Shown here piece by piece: positions 36,444 to 42,464 of a stretch of 64,000 bases of DNA; the stretch's first letter is position 1; every line of letters starts with the position of its first letter. The notes beneath the pieces are model-generated. The model was not told the DNA's origin. It searched no databases and saw only the letters and a list, made by a program, of their open reading frames with translations. Location of the stretch: contig NZ_SRUO01000007.1 in NCBI RefSeq assembly GCF_004791025.1, positions 1 through 64,000 of the forward strand. Reading direction: 5' to 3'. A program made the position numbers and the translations under genes. The DNA is from Mesorhizobium sp. M4B.F.Ca.ET.203.01.1.1 (GTDB lineage Bacteria > Pseudomonadota > Alphaproteobacteria > Rhizobiales > Rhizobiaceae).

Positions 36444-37088
36444 GTGACCGATGCCGAACGAGCTGAAAAAAAACGCGAGCAACGACGCGCCTACCGCGCG
36501 CGCAATCCCGAAAAAGTCCGCCTATCTCGGCAAAGATATTTAGCAAAGCCAGGTACACGCGAAAGGCAACACGCTGCCGACAAAAGATATAGAGAAAAGC
36601 ACCGGGACGCTCTTATAGCGCGACAGGCCCAGTATCGGTTGAGGTATCCGGAAGCAGCTGCCGCATCCACAAAACGATACCATGACAAGAATCGCGCGGA
36701 GATAAACGCCCGCCATCGTGAGGTTTATCGTCTCGACCGCGACAAAATCCTGGCACAACAGAGGGCCGCATATGCCCGCAAGCGGTCGATACTGCAAGCG
36801 AACCACTCTCCCGAAGCCCTGATGAAAGCCGTTTATGCCGCGATCCCGGCTGCCTTGCCGAAATTCATCCGAGATGAGGTTGCCGGGGAGATGATGCTGG
36901 CCGTGCTCGAAGGCAAGCTGCAGATGGACGGCATCCGCAGAAGCGTGGCGGAACATCTCCGCCGGTACAACAAGGTCTATGACAGGTTCAAGTTTCTGTC
37001 GCTGGATGCGCCCATGGCCGGCACAGAGGATCTTCGTCGGATCGACACGTTGACCGACGAAGATTCGGTCTTCAGGTTTGCAATTTGA
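36444..37088 (+). CDS. Basic repeat protein with a sigma-like C-terminal region
   Basis: From a GTG with GGAGA upstream (an ATG at 36432 is the alternative) the protein is 214 residues. Residues 5-115 are very basic and repeat a Y-R-x-x-x-x-x-K-x-x-A-R-x-x-x-Y unit about every 18 residues (QRRAYRARNPEKVR, KRYREKHRDALIARQAQYRLRYPEA, KRYHDKNRAEINARHREVYR). Such repeats occur in phage DNA-binding and HNH-associated proteins, but no HNH motif is seen. The end (IRDEVAGEMMLAVLEGKL ... FLSLDAPMAGTEDLRRIDTLTDE) recalls a module I associate with phage transcription factors; that recall is uncertain. Confidence 0.65.
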   Translation: MTDAERAEKKREQRRAYRARNPEKVRLSRQRYLAKPGTRERQHAADKRYREKHRDALIARQAQYRLRYPEAAAASTKRYHDKNRAEINARHREVYRLDRDKILAQQRAAYARKRSILQANHSPEALMKAVYAAIPAALPKFIRDEVAGEMMLAVLEGKLQMDGIRRSVAEHLRRYNKVYDRFKFLSLDAPMAGTEDLRRIDTLTDEDSVFRFAI

Positions 37089-37102
37089 GCGCAGGACGAA
37101 GT

Positions 37103-37243
37103 ATGGCCATTCCGATCTACATCGCCGCCATCACCGCCTCGATGCTTGCCGGCGCGATCTGGCGATACAGGCAGCGCGATATGATGGGCATGGCTGCCTG
37201 TCTGCTAATGGCCGGCATGGGCGCCTACATGCTGTGGCACTAA
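37103..37243 (+). CDS. Small two-helix membrane peptide
   Basis: A 46-residue frame (MAIPIYIAAITASMLAG... ending GMGAYMLWH) holds two hydrophobic stretches around a basic loop WRYRQRDMM. An aggacga ribosome site lies 6 bp upstream, 14 bp after the previous gene, and a terminator hairpin follows 8 bp after its stop. The spacing supports a real gene. Its function is unknown. Confidence 0.6.
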   Translation: MAIPIYIAAITASMLAGAIWRYRQRDMMGMAACLLMAGMGAYMLWH

Positions 37244-37250
37244 TGCGAAA

Positions 37251-37276
37251 CCCGCTGCCGAGGGGACAGCAGCGGG
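37251..37276. terminator. Hairpin terminator
   Basis: CCCGCTGC and GCAGCGGG form a perfect 8-bp stem with a 10-nt loop. A weak CTTGGCTT follows, and AAA precedes, so it may act in both directions. It ends the XRE/repeat-protein/peptide unit. Confidence 0.65.
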
Positions 37277-37503
37277 CTTGGCTTCAAGGCTAGCCGGAAG
37301 AGGGGATTGGGACACAAGGGCATCCGGCCAGCCCTTTCAACGAGGGTGGGGATCGTTTGTTCCTATGCCGTTCGCATAAATTAGCAATCTCTTGACTAAA
37401 CCCGCTCTCGCCCAGAATCGGCCTGCATCAGCGCTGGGGCTTTTTAACCTCCAGAGGTAACGCTAAAGGGCCTGTAGCCATTCCCCTACGGCTGGGTAGT
37501 GCT

Positions 37504-37683
37504 TCAATGGTTGGCCTTGCCGGGATGTCCTGCCGCTGCCATTTGCTTGTTGAAAGCTGCGGCCTCTTGCTCCGTTTCGAATGGACGGGCGGTAGCCGTT
37601 CCATCGGGAGCGATGACTACAGCCATGTATGGCAGGCCGTTCGCTGGTGGGTGATAGACGGCATAGATCGTGCTGCGCTTCAT
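37504..37683 (-). CDS. Small hypothetical protein, 59 residues
   Basis: Read on the minus strand: MKRSTIYAVYHPPANGLPYMAVV... through TATARPFETEQEAAAFNKQMAA to a stop. The start has a gaggga ribosome site 3-8 bp upstream. The composition is typical of coding sequence and the fold looks like a beta hairpin followed by a helix, as in other small phage and plasmid proteins. No domain recognised. It begins 33 bp left of the next gene's end and probably shares its transcript. Confidence 0.65.
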   Translation of the reverse strand: MKRSTIYAVYHPPANGLPYMAVVIAPDGTATARPFETEQEAAAFNKQMAAAGHPGKANH

Positions 37684-37715
37684 TCCCTCATGCTACCGGG
37701 ACTCAAAAACCTCGC

Positions 37716-37919
37716 CTAGCCTTGCGTTGAATTCAAAAGCCGATCCCGGTGAGCGACGTGCAGACGCTGCATCTGCTCGAACAGGGTCAAAAGGTCTTCG
37801 GCTAAGTCTACCCTGAAGCCCTTATGGTGGAAGTCGGCAACAATCTCCCGCTGGCGCGCAATATGTCGCTCGCCCAAAAGCACATGCTGCTCCAGCATCG
37901 CCAGAACGGTTTCCTTCAT
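37716..37919 (-). CDS. Small helical protein, paralogue of 38316-38519
   Basis: The 67-residue protein contains LLGERHIARQREIVADFHHKGFRVDLAEDLLTLFEQMQRLHVAHRDRLL. It shares the pattern GERH-x-x-R-Q-R-x-(I/L)-(V/I)-(D/E) ... (A)-(E/R)-(D/G)-LL-x-x-F-E-x-x-Q with 38316-38519. Both are short single-domain helical proteins of a type found often in rhizobial genomes. Function unknown. It starts 2 bp after the stop of 37922-38356. Confidence 0.7.
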   Translation of the reverse strand: MKETVLAMLEQHVLLGERHIARQREIVADFHHKGFRVDLAEDLLTLFEQMQRLHVAHRDRLLNSTQG

Positions 37920-37921
37920 CG

Positions 37922-38356
37922 CTAAGCGATATCAGATTTCTCGCGCTTGTTATAGGGACCGCGCTTGCCTGGCTTCGGCGGCAATAGCGCCGCCGGGCCG
38001 CTTTCACCTTTCGGGACGGCGGACGTTTCAAACATGGTCCGTACTGGTTTCTGCAACTGCGATTCAGACATCTCGAGCAAGCTGTAGCATGATGCCATCC
38101 GTGAAGCGGAGCGCCCTATTGAACGCTCTGTCGCGGCAACGATCCGGAGAGCCTTGAGATAGCGCATCCGGTTTCCGAACAGCGTAGCCATCGCTTGCAC
38201 CCCTGCATTCATAGGCGCTTCGGTCACCGGCCCAAAATAGGAGCCAAATTTTTGAAATTCAAATTGAGACTTTGTGAGCGGGGCTCCGATGCGCAAGACG
38301 CGCAATGTCGAACACTCATCGGTTGAATGTGAGTAGGAAGTCCAGGTGCATTTCAA
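37922..38356 (-). CDS. Hypothetical protein, start uncertain
   Basis: The 144-codon frame ends with a basic tail (LLPPKPGKRGPYNKREKSDIA) and has a plausible helical centre (NAGVQAMATLFGNRMRYLKALRIVAATERSIGRSASRMASCYSLLEMS). The N-terminal part overlaps the upstream gene by 41 bp and its first residues look poor. A start further in (for example the ATG in APMNAGVQ) may be right. No domain recognised. Confidence 0.5.
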   Translation of the reverse strand: MKCTWTSYSHSTDECSTLRVLRIGAPLTKSQFEFQKFGSYFGPVTEAPMNAGVQAMATLFGNRMRYLKALRIVAATERSIGRSASRMASCYSLLEMSESQLQKPVRTMFETSAVPKGESGPAALLPPKPGKRGPYNKREKSDIA

Positions 38357-38519
38357 GTTCGCCTTGCACCGCCTCGAAGTCTTGCAATAGACCTCGGGCC
38401 ATCTCGGTCCGGTGGCCGCCGAGCGTCATCTCATCGATGAGTTTGCGCTGGCGAGCAATGCGTGCCCTGCCTTCGCGAACGTGCCGTTCTCCCCTTTCCA
38501 CCTTGGTCTCGGTGCTCAT
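38316..38519 (-). CDS. Small helical protein, paralogue of 37716-37919
   Basis: The 67-residue protein (MSTETKVERGERHVREGRARIARQRKLIDEMTLGGHRTEMARGLLQDFEAVQGELEMHLDFLLTFNR in outline: ERGERHVREG, RIARQRKLIDEM, ARGLLQDFEAVQ) matches the other small protein in the same operon over most of its length. Two copies in 800 bp suggest local duplication. It is a common rhizobial orphan family of unknown role. Confidence 0.7.
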   Translation of the reverse strand: MSTETKVERGERHVREGRARIARQRKLIDEMTLGGHRTEMARGLLQDFEAVQGELEMHLDFLLTFNR

Positions 38520-38596
38520 GCTGAGACAAGGCGGCTGATGGTCTTTAGGTTCCGCCGCCCAAACGGAACATTTGCTCGCTCCTGGAGTTGGTCGGC

Positions 38597-38770
38597 ATGG
38601 ACACTTGGACTTCCCTCGATATCAGCGCGGCTGCCATGAAACGGGCGCAAAAGCTTCGCGAGGAAAATGACCGTGTCCGGAAGCAGGCGGAAGCGGAACT
38701 GGCCAGGGCTCGCGAACTGATTGCCGATATTGCCGAGCTTCTGGATACTCGCGGCCTGAGGCGCTGTTGA
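38597..38770 (+). CDS. Small coiled-coil protein
   Basis: The 57-residue protein (MDTWTSLDISAAAMKRAQKL ...) is a single charged helix: REENDRVRKQAEAELARARELIADIAELLD, which should form a coiled coil. I chose the ATG at 38597 with GGAG 8 bp upstream rather than a TTG three codons earlier. The lone gene is divergent from the 38316 gene. Confidence 0.6.
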   Translation: MDTWTSLDISAAAMKRAQKLREENDRVRKQAEAELARARELIADIAELLDTRGLRRC

Positions 38771-38824
38771 ACCGGGCGGGAAGTCACCGGGGAAGACACC
38801 CACAGCCCGGCTCGCTTTATCGAG

Positions 38825-39070
38825 GTGACACAGGATTTCGCGGGCCGGGCCATGCACCGACATCGAGGAGGTGTCGAAGCCCCGTTACAGTGCGCCCTGT
38901 CTAGGCAGCCCGCAAGGTATGCCTTTGGGGAAGGTGAACTCGAGCTCGCCTCACGTCCCAATTGGCGACTGAGGTCCGATGGCCGCACGCATAGGTCTGA
39001 GCACAGGAAACAACGGCCCGCCAGTTCATTGGTAGCAGTCGCAGGAGATTATCCCCTCCATCTGCGGTAA
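38825..39070 (+). CDS. Doubtful reading frame ahead of a strong terminator
   Basis: An 81-codon frame from a GTG ends 9 bp before the terminator at 39080. Its sequence (MTQDFAGRAMHRHRGGVEAPLQCAL) has no recognised similarity, and codon use is mixed. The transcript that needs this terminator may instead be a small RNA. The intervening 38771-38824 holds nothing clear. Confidence 0.3.
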   Translation: MTQDFAGRAMHRHRGGVEAPLQCALSRQPARYAFGEGELELASRPNWRLRSDGRTHRSEHRKQRPASSLVAVAGDYPLHLR

Positions 39071-39079
39071 CCCTGAACT

Positions 39080-39112
39080 GCCCGCCGCTAACTCCTTGGC
39101 GGCGGGCCTTTT
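39080..39112 (+). terminator. Rho-independent terminator
   Basis: Perfect 9-bp arms GCCCGCCGC and GCGGCGGGC around a 10-nt loop, followed by CTTTTGG. Orientation is plus; there is no well-supported gene within 300 bp upstream. Confidence 0.85.
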
Positions 39113-39193
39113 GGATCTGCTGGACGCCTTGAGGTTGGTCGTAGTTGGTGGCAGAATAATAGGGTAAGGGACGGCAATTTGAGGGCTGCCGTT

Positions 39194-39406
39194 ATGCCGT
39201 TATCGCATTACAGCGGAGTATTCGAACCCGCTGACTTGGACTTGCTCCAGCGCGTGTTTGACCAGTTGTGCGTCGAACTCCGCTTAGCACAACAAGACAA
39301 GGAACAGAGGGAAGACCTCGCAGCGGACATCGTGAGCGTTTTCCGGAACGGGCTCACGGACGAAGGGGAACTATTGCAGGCCGTTTCTAAGCGCCGCTTG
39401 GCTTAG
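39194..39406 (+). CDS. Conserved small rhizobial protein
   Basis: The 70-residue protein (MPLSHYSGVFEPADLDLLQRVFDQLCVELRLAQQDKEQREDLAADIVSVFRNGLTDEGELL in outline) belongs to a family I know from many rhizobial genomes: SGVFEPxDL, DKEQREDLA, VFRxGLTDE. The ATG at 39194 follows a gaggg site. Function is unknown; its spread beyond phages makes it a likely captured host-type gene. Confidence 0.8.
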   Translation: MPLSHYSGVFEPADLDLLQRVFDQLCVELRLAQQDKEQREDLAADIVSVFRNGLTDEGELLQAVSKRRLA

Positions 39407-39716
39407 GCCGTCACCGCAGCTTATGGCCCTAACGGCAGCTGCTTATTCTATATCCCGTTATGTCCGCCTATAATGCGGCCCGCCGACAAACGTCCCCTTA
39501 TCCAGTTTGCCGGTAGGCCCGGCGGGCGAACCCCAAGCCCCACACCCCCGACCGCTGGGCCACGCTGTGGCCCGTCCCCTCTCCGGTGCGGGCCATTGTC
39601 GTTACATTCCGCTCGCCGATTCCTGAAGACGGCGTATAATCCCCCCAAGTCGCCCGCACCAAACAGGAGCTATGCGCGGGTGGGATGCTTAGGCCTTATG
39701 TGCGGGGGGGTAGGCT
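39407..39716. other. Non-coding stretch with two TATAAT boxes
   Basis: No gene is seen. TATAAT occurs at 39469-39474 and again at 39635-39640, the second 77 bp before the zinc-ribbon gene, but neither has a good -35 at 16-18 bp. A run of seven G lies at about 39703-39709 just before that gene. Confidence 0.4.
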
Positions 39717-40118
39717 ATGTCACGCGACAAGGTATCGTCACTCGACAGCGATATCCTGCGAAACGCCCTTCGCCGAGCGATTGATGAAGAGCAAATTCCC
39801 GAAAGCCGATGGCGCGACTTCGCCGCGCAAATGGTCCGCGATTTCACCGGCTTCGAGACCGTTGATCTTGACTTTGTGGAATGGATCCTGAACGGGTCGA
39901 TGGCAACCAAATACCTCGATCATCGGTTGGAATGCCCCTACTGCCTCACCATCCGGCTGAGAATTCCCGATGACGCTCGTCCCGAGACGCCGATTTCTTG
40001 CGACGATTGTGGAGAGTATCTTGGCACCTGGGATGAGCTACAAACCGACTTTGAGAAGCAAGGCGGTCATAACGGTGTTTTTCGTCTCGAAAAGGGCCGC
40101 ATCCAGCGGATCCGCTAG
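39717..40118 (+). CDS. Hypothetical protein with a C-terminal zinc ribbon
   Basis: The 133-residue protein has a helical N-terminal half (DSDILRNALRRAIDEEQIPESRWRDFAAQMVRDF) and a zinc ribbon ECPYC ... SCDDCGEYLGTW (about residues 73-102). The final FEKQGGHNGVFRLEKGRIQRIR is partly duplicated as a relic at about 41966-42035. No known function; this architecture suggests nucleic-acid or protein binding. Its ribosome site is weak (gggggtaggct). Confidence 0.75.
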   Translation: MSRDKVSSLDSDILRNALRRAIDEEQIPESRWRDFAAQMVRDFTGFETVDLDFVEWILNGSMATKYLDHRLECPYCLTIRLRIPDDARPETPISCDDCGEYLGTWDELQTDFEKQGGHNGVFRLEKGRIQRIR

Positions 40119-40136
40119 TGCCGGGCCGGCAACCGT

Positions 40137-40313
40137 CTAGTGTCGACCTTTCAGGAACCTAGCCTCGCGAAGCAGCGAATTCCAATCGGTTCCAACCAGC
40201 TCGATCAGCTGCTTGGCCTCTTCCTCCTTGATGCCAGTTTCTCTCGTCAGTCGCTCTGCCAGCAGCTTTAGATGGGCTTGGCGATCACCCCCATTGTCGA
40301 TTGCTGGGCACAT
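40137..40313 (-). CDS. Small hypothetical protein, 58 residues
   Basis: On the minus strand: MCPAIDNGGDRQAHLKLLAE..., then RETGIKEEEAKQLIELVGTDWNSLLREARFLKGRH. GGAGGTAAC lies 6 bp before the ATG, an excellent ribosome site. The helical composition with a basic end fits a small DNA-binding or adaptor protein; nothing is recognised. It converges on the zinc-ribbon gene, the stops being 18 bp apart. Confidence 0.7.
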   Translation of the reverse strand: MCPAIDNGGDRQAHLKLLAERLTRETGIKEEEAKQLIELVGTDWNSLLREARFLKGRH

Positions 40314-40434
40314 GGGTTGTTACCTCCAATGAAGAAGAACCGCTGAAGGTAGCTTTTGTTTCGAGCGCCCGGCTCGCTTAATCTACGCGGGGGGCACCGC
40401 GCACTCTGCCTCCGAAAGGATGATGGCTAGCTCC

Positions 40435-40536
40435 CTACTGGGAAGCCCATGACCAGTCGTGTAGCCCGATCCATGCTGTTGCCACGATCAACGTGGCGAG
40501 GATGGCGTACTCTACTAAGGTTTGGCGTGAAGGCAT
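40435..40536 (-). CDS. 33-residue membrane peptide
   Basis: MPSRQTLVEYAILATLIVAT followed by AWIGLHDWSWASQ: one membrane helix. The start (LVEYAILATLIVA) loosely resembles Flp/Fap pilin N-termini but the peptide lacks the Gly-x-x-x-x-E cleavage site. The ribosome site is weak, so the call is tentative. Confidence 0.4.
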   Translation of the reverse strand: MPSRQTLVEYAILATLIVATAWIGLHDWSWASQ

Positions 40537-40595
40537 CTCTGCTTAGTACGCTCCAGGCATGAGTTTTCGCTTAATTCAGTGGCCCGTCCCAATGA

Positions 40596-40632
40596 AAAGC
40601 CCGCCACGATGGAGGGGCCACGGGCGGGCTTT
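40596..40632. terminator. Bidirectional hairpin terminator
   Basis: AAAGCCCGCC and GGCGGGCTTT form a perfect 10-bp stem with a 17-nt loop. A-run before and T-run after allow it to stop transcripts on both strands. Confidence 0.85.
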
Positions 40633-41129
40633 CAATGAGGGCGGCTACATTCCTGAGAAATCGACCGCTAGGGGAACAGTATACCATGGGGTGGGATGGT
40701 TCCAGACAATTTTAAAGATTGGTGTCCTCGCCCACATACGTGCCCCCGGCACCAGCACATTGACGAAAACCACGGCGCGGCCGAAACCAATGATGGCCGA
40801 CTTCGTTCTATGTGATCCCAGGCACCGGCGGAGGATCATTTGGGCAAGCAATTGAACAGCAGCGACCCGGACTCGGACCAGTTTCCCTATGAGGTCGATT
40901 TTTTGCAGCGAAGCACGGCATTCCAAGACGCGTGGCCGAAGTCATCCTGCACTCCAATGGCCCATCTCGCCATCAATGCGACGCAGCCGCGGCGGCCTAT
41001 TTGCAGGTCATGCAATGGCGTCAACGGCCACGGCCAGTTACGAGTTGATCCGTCAGTTCTCTGACAATCCTGCAACCATACATTAGCAATCACTTGCGAA
41101 CCTATTTGCCGTGTCGGAGTTGTATCGGC
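40633..41129. other. No convincing gene; overlapping weak frames
   Basis: Frames on both strands are open but none has a good start and composition. A plus frame near 40840 (LNSSDPDSDQFPYEVDFLQRST) looks coding for about 25 residues and then fades; the continuation in the +1 frame (EVILHSNGPSRHQCDAAAAAYLQVMQWRQR) also looks coding, so a frameshifted gene is possible at about 40935. Confidence 0.35.
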
Positions 41130-41420
41130 ATGGCGAAGGGCAGCATCAAAGTCGGCGACGAGGTCGCAATCACCGCTACTGTGCGCAAGCGCGTCACAGA
41201 GGACCGGATCGCCGTATTGATCCCTTCCTACCACCAGCCGCATTCGATCGTAGATCGGTCGCCAAACGTGAGCAGCGGGCAGAAGATTGAGCTGGTGGGC
41301 GACGTCACGCATGTCGACGAGGACAGAGTGACGGTGAACCTTGGCGTTCCAGTCACGGTCAAGCTCAACACGGTGCGGCTTGCCACCAGCTACGTGGCGC
41401 CGAAACGGAAGACGACATGA
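41130..41420 (+). CDS. Hypothetical beta-rich protein
   Basis: The 96-residue protein (MAKGSIKVGDEVAITATVRKRVTEDRIAVLIPSYHQPHSI ...) is rich in short beta strands with a KRKTT end. GGAG lies 10 bp before the ATG at 41130. The opening KVGDEVAITATVRK and later DVTHVDEDRVTVNLG suggest an SH3- or OB-like barrel, possibly repeated twice. No family recognised. Confidence 0.65.
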   Translation: MAKGSIKVGDEVAITATVRKRVTEDRIAVLIPSYHQPHSIVDRSPNVSSGQKIELVGDVTHVDEDRVTVNLGVPVTVKLNTVRLATSYVAPKRKTT

Positions 41421-41569
41421 GCCATTGAAGAAGGTAGGAGATTACTCCCGCTATCGCCGGGCGCCGACCCTTAAGGGCGCCTTTTCAAAATGCCAAATAT
41501 TGCGGGCGGGACGTTCGCGAAAGCATACGCTAATATTATAGCACGAATCGTCAACTTAGGAGGCGCATC

Positions 41570-41761
41570 ATGGATTCGCCAAGCAAGCTGGAGAACTTGC
41601 GCTTTGTTGCATCCCTGCTGGGCGTAATCCGCCATCGGATGCGTGAGGATGGTGAAGATCTGCTGACGTACCTAATAGACATTGCGTATCTGGAGGCTAG
41701 CGATCGGCTGAAACAAAAAAGCCCGCCGGCCGAAGCCAGCGGGCCGGTCCCACGCACCTGA
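41570..41761 (+). CDS. Small hypothetical protein, 63 residues
   Basis: The protein begins MDSPSKLENLRFVASLLGVIRHRMREDGEDLLTYLIDIAYLEASDRL and has a strong AGGAGG site 7 bp upstream. It is mostly helical. Its last 16 codons (QKSPPAEASGPVPRT) are formed by the terminator hairpin of the opposite strand, so the true functional part is the first 47 residues. This gene overlaps the terminator of the minus-strand peptide gene at 41766. Confidence 0.65.
   Translation: MDSPSKLENLRFVASLLGVIRHRMREDGEDLLTYLIDIAYLEASDRLKQKSPPAEASGPVPRT
41715..41744 (-). terminator. Rho-independent terminator (minus strand) after the RiPP-like peptide gene
   Basis: On the minus strand GCCCGCTGGC, TTCG loop, GCCGGCGGGC and then TTTTTT: a 10-bp stem with one mismatch, a UUCG tetraloop and a perfect T-run. 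It lies 21 bp after the peptide stop codon. Confidence 0.88.
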
Positions 41762-41765
41762 TGTC

Positions 41766-41864
41766 TCAGGTCGGTGGAAGCGGCCCGGACAGGCTGAATG
41801 CGACCACGGTCGACAGCTTCGCTTTCTTCGCTAGTGAAGGCTTCACATATGGTTTCTTTGTCAT
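41766..41864 (-). CDS. Putative RiPP precursor peptide
   Basis: The 32-residue peptide starts MTKKPYVKPSLAKKAKLSTVV and ends AFSLSGPLPPT. Its YVKPSLAKKAKLSTV section fits the YxxPxL leader pattern of lasso-type and related RiPP precursors, and Mesorhizobium genomes carry many such orphan peptides annotated as putative RiPP precursors. A ggggaac site precedes the ATG and a strong terminator follows. No B, C or E maturation enzyme is in the window, so modification is unproven. The frame is open upstream to 42062, but that extension has no ribosome site. Confidence 0.65.
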   Translation of the reverse strand: MTKKPYVKPSLAKKAKLSTVVAFSLSGPLPPT

Positions 41865-41965
41865 GCAGTTCCCCGTGTTTGAATCGATGCTGTCATCGCC
41901 ATGCGGCCTTCCGTTGTCAATACGAAAAAAGGCCCGCCATCCAATCGCCCCCGCGCTCGCCCGAA

Positions 41966-42035
41966 CTTTGAGAAGCAAGGCGGGAGCGGCGGTGTTTTCC
42001 GTCAAAGATACAGGAAGAATCCAGCGACCCGTTAA
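41966..42035 (+). pseudogene. Relic of the zinc-ribbon gene's C-terminus
   Basis: The stretch reads FEKQGGSGGVFR in one frame and then DTGRIQRPVK in another. Both match the end of the 39717-40118 protein (FEKQGGHNGVFRLEKGRIQR). DNA identity is high in the first 18 bp (TTTGAGAAGCAAGGCGG). So a copy of that gene's 3' end was duplicated or left by recombination, and has frameshifted. Confidence 0.7.
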
Positions 42036-42203
42036 AATGGAGAACCCGCGCCCTCTCGGCAAAGGACGCGGGCCGGTGTTTCCACCCAGTCTGCGAAAGC
42101 TTTGAGGGGAACAATCGCAGACACCTTTTCAACAGCGCTTCGTCGGATTTGTTCCAAGAGCGGCGCGCCAGGGCATCCCTTTCGCTTTCTAGGGTTTCGC
42201 ATT

Positions 42204-42464
42204 ATGTTCCGCGCCATGTCGCGAACCACCGTCCTTCAGCTAATCGCAGCGGTGATCACCATTGCCGTCCTGACCGCCATCCACCAAGGTGCCGACTGGT
42301 TTCTAAGCCGTTTGTCGCTCGACTTTAGCCTTGGAATGATGTTCGGAATGTTCCTGGTGCTGCTGGTCTGGATCTACGAAGACCGCAAGCAACGCCGTTC
42401 AAGGGCGACCGACGGCGTCCGGTCCGCTGAGCAGCAGAGCGCGCGCCACACGATCGACCTGTGA
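42204..42464 (+). CDS. Small membrane protein
   Basis: The 86-residue protein (MFRAMSRTTVLQLIAAVITIAVLTAIHQGADWFLSRLSLDFSLGMMFGMFLVLLVWIYEDRKQRRSR ... in outline) has two membrane helices (about residues 8-28 and 42-60) and a basic C-terminus. The start is uncertain; MSRTTVL at 42216 is also possible. It overlaps the end of the converging ejection-protein gene by 66 bp. Function unknown. Confidence 0.5.
   Translation: MFRAMSRTTVLQLIAAVITIAVLTAIHQGADWFLSRLSLDFSLGMMFGMFLVLLVWIYEDRKQRRSRATDGVRSAEQQSARHTIDL

Noticed and set aside
39384..39402. Motif-like TTTCTAAGCGCCGCTTGG
   Set aside because: A two-base insertion in the core and its place inside a coding sequence make it likely chance.
40645..40926. 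Minus frame of 93 codons
   Set aside because: Runs through a region with better coding signs on the plus strand and has no ribosome site; start and composition are poor.
42032..42229. Minus frame of 65 codons (ends KVSAIVPLKAFADWVETP)
   Set aside because: Some of it looks protein-like, but it overlaps the membrane protein gene, has no clear start signal, and lies over a terminator-like hairpin.
42299..42318. Fourth copy of the phage motif (TTTCTAAGCCGTTTG)
   Set aside because: Only the central 13-14 bases match, the GCGAAA end is missing, and it lies inside the frame of a likely membrane protein gene with no well-supported gene just downstream on the minus strand.
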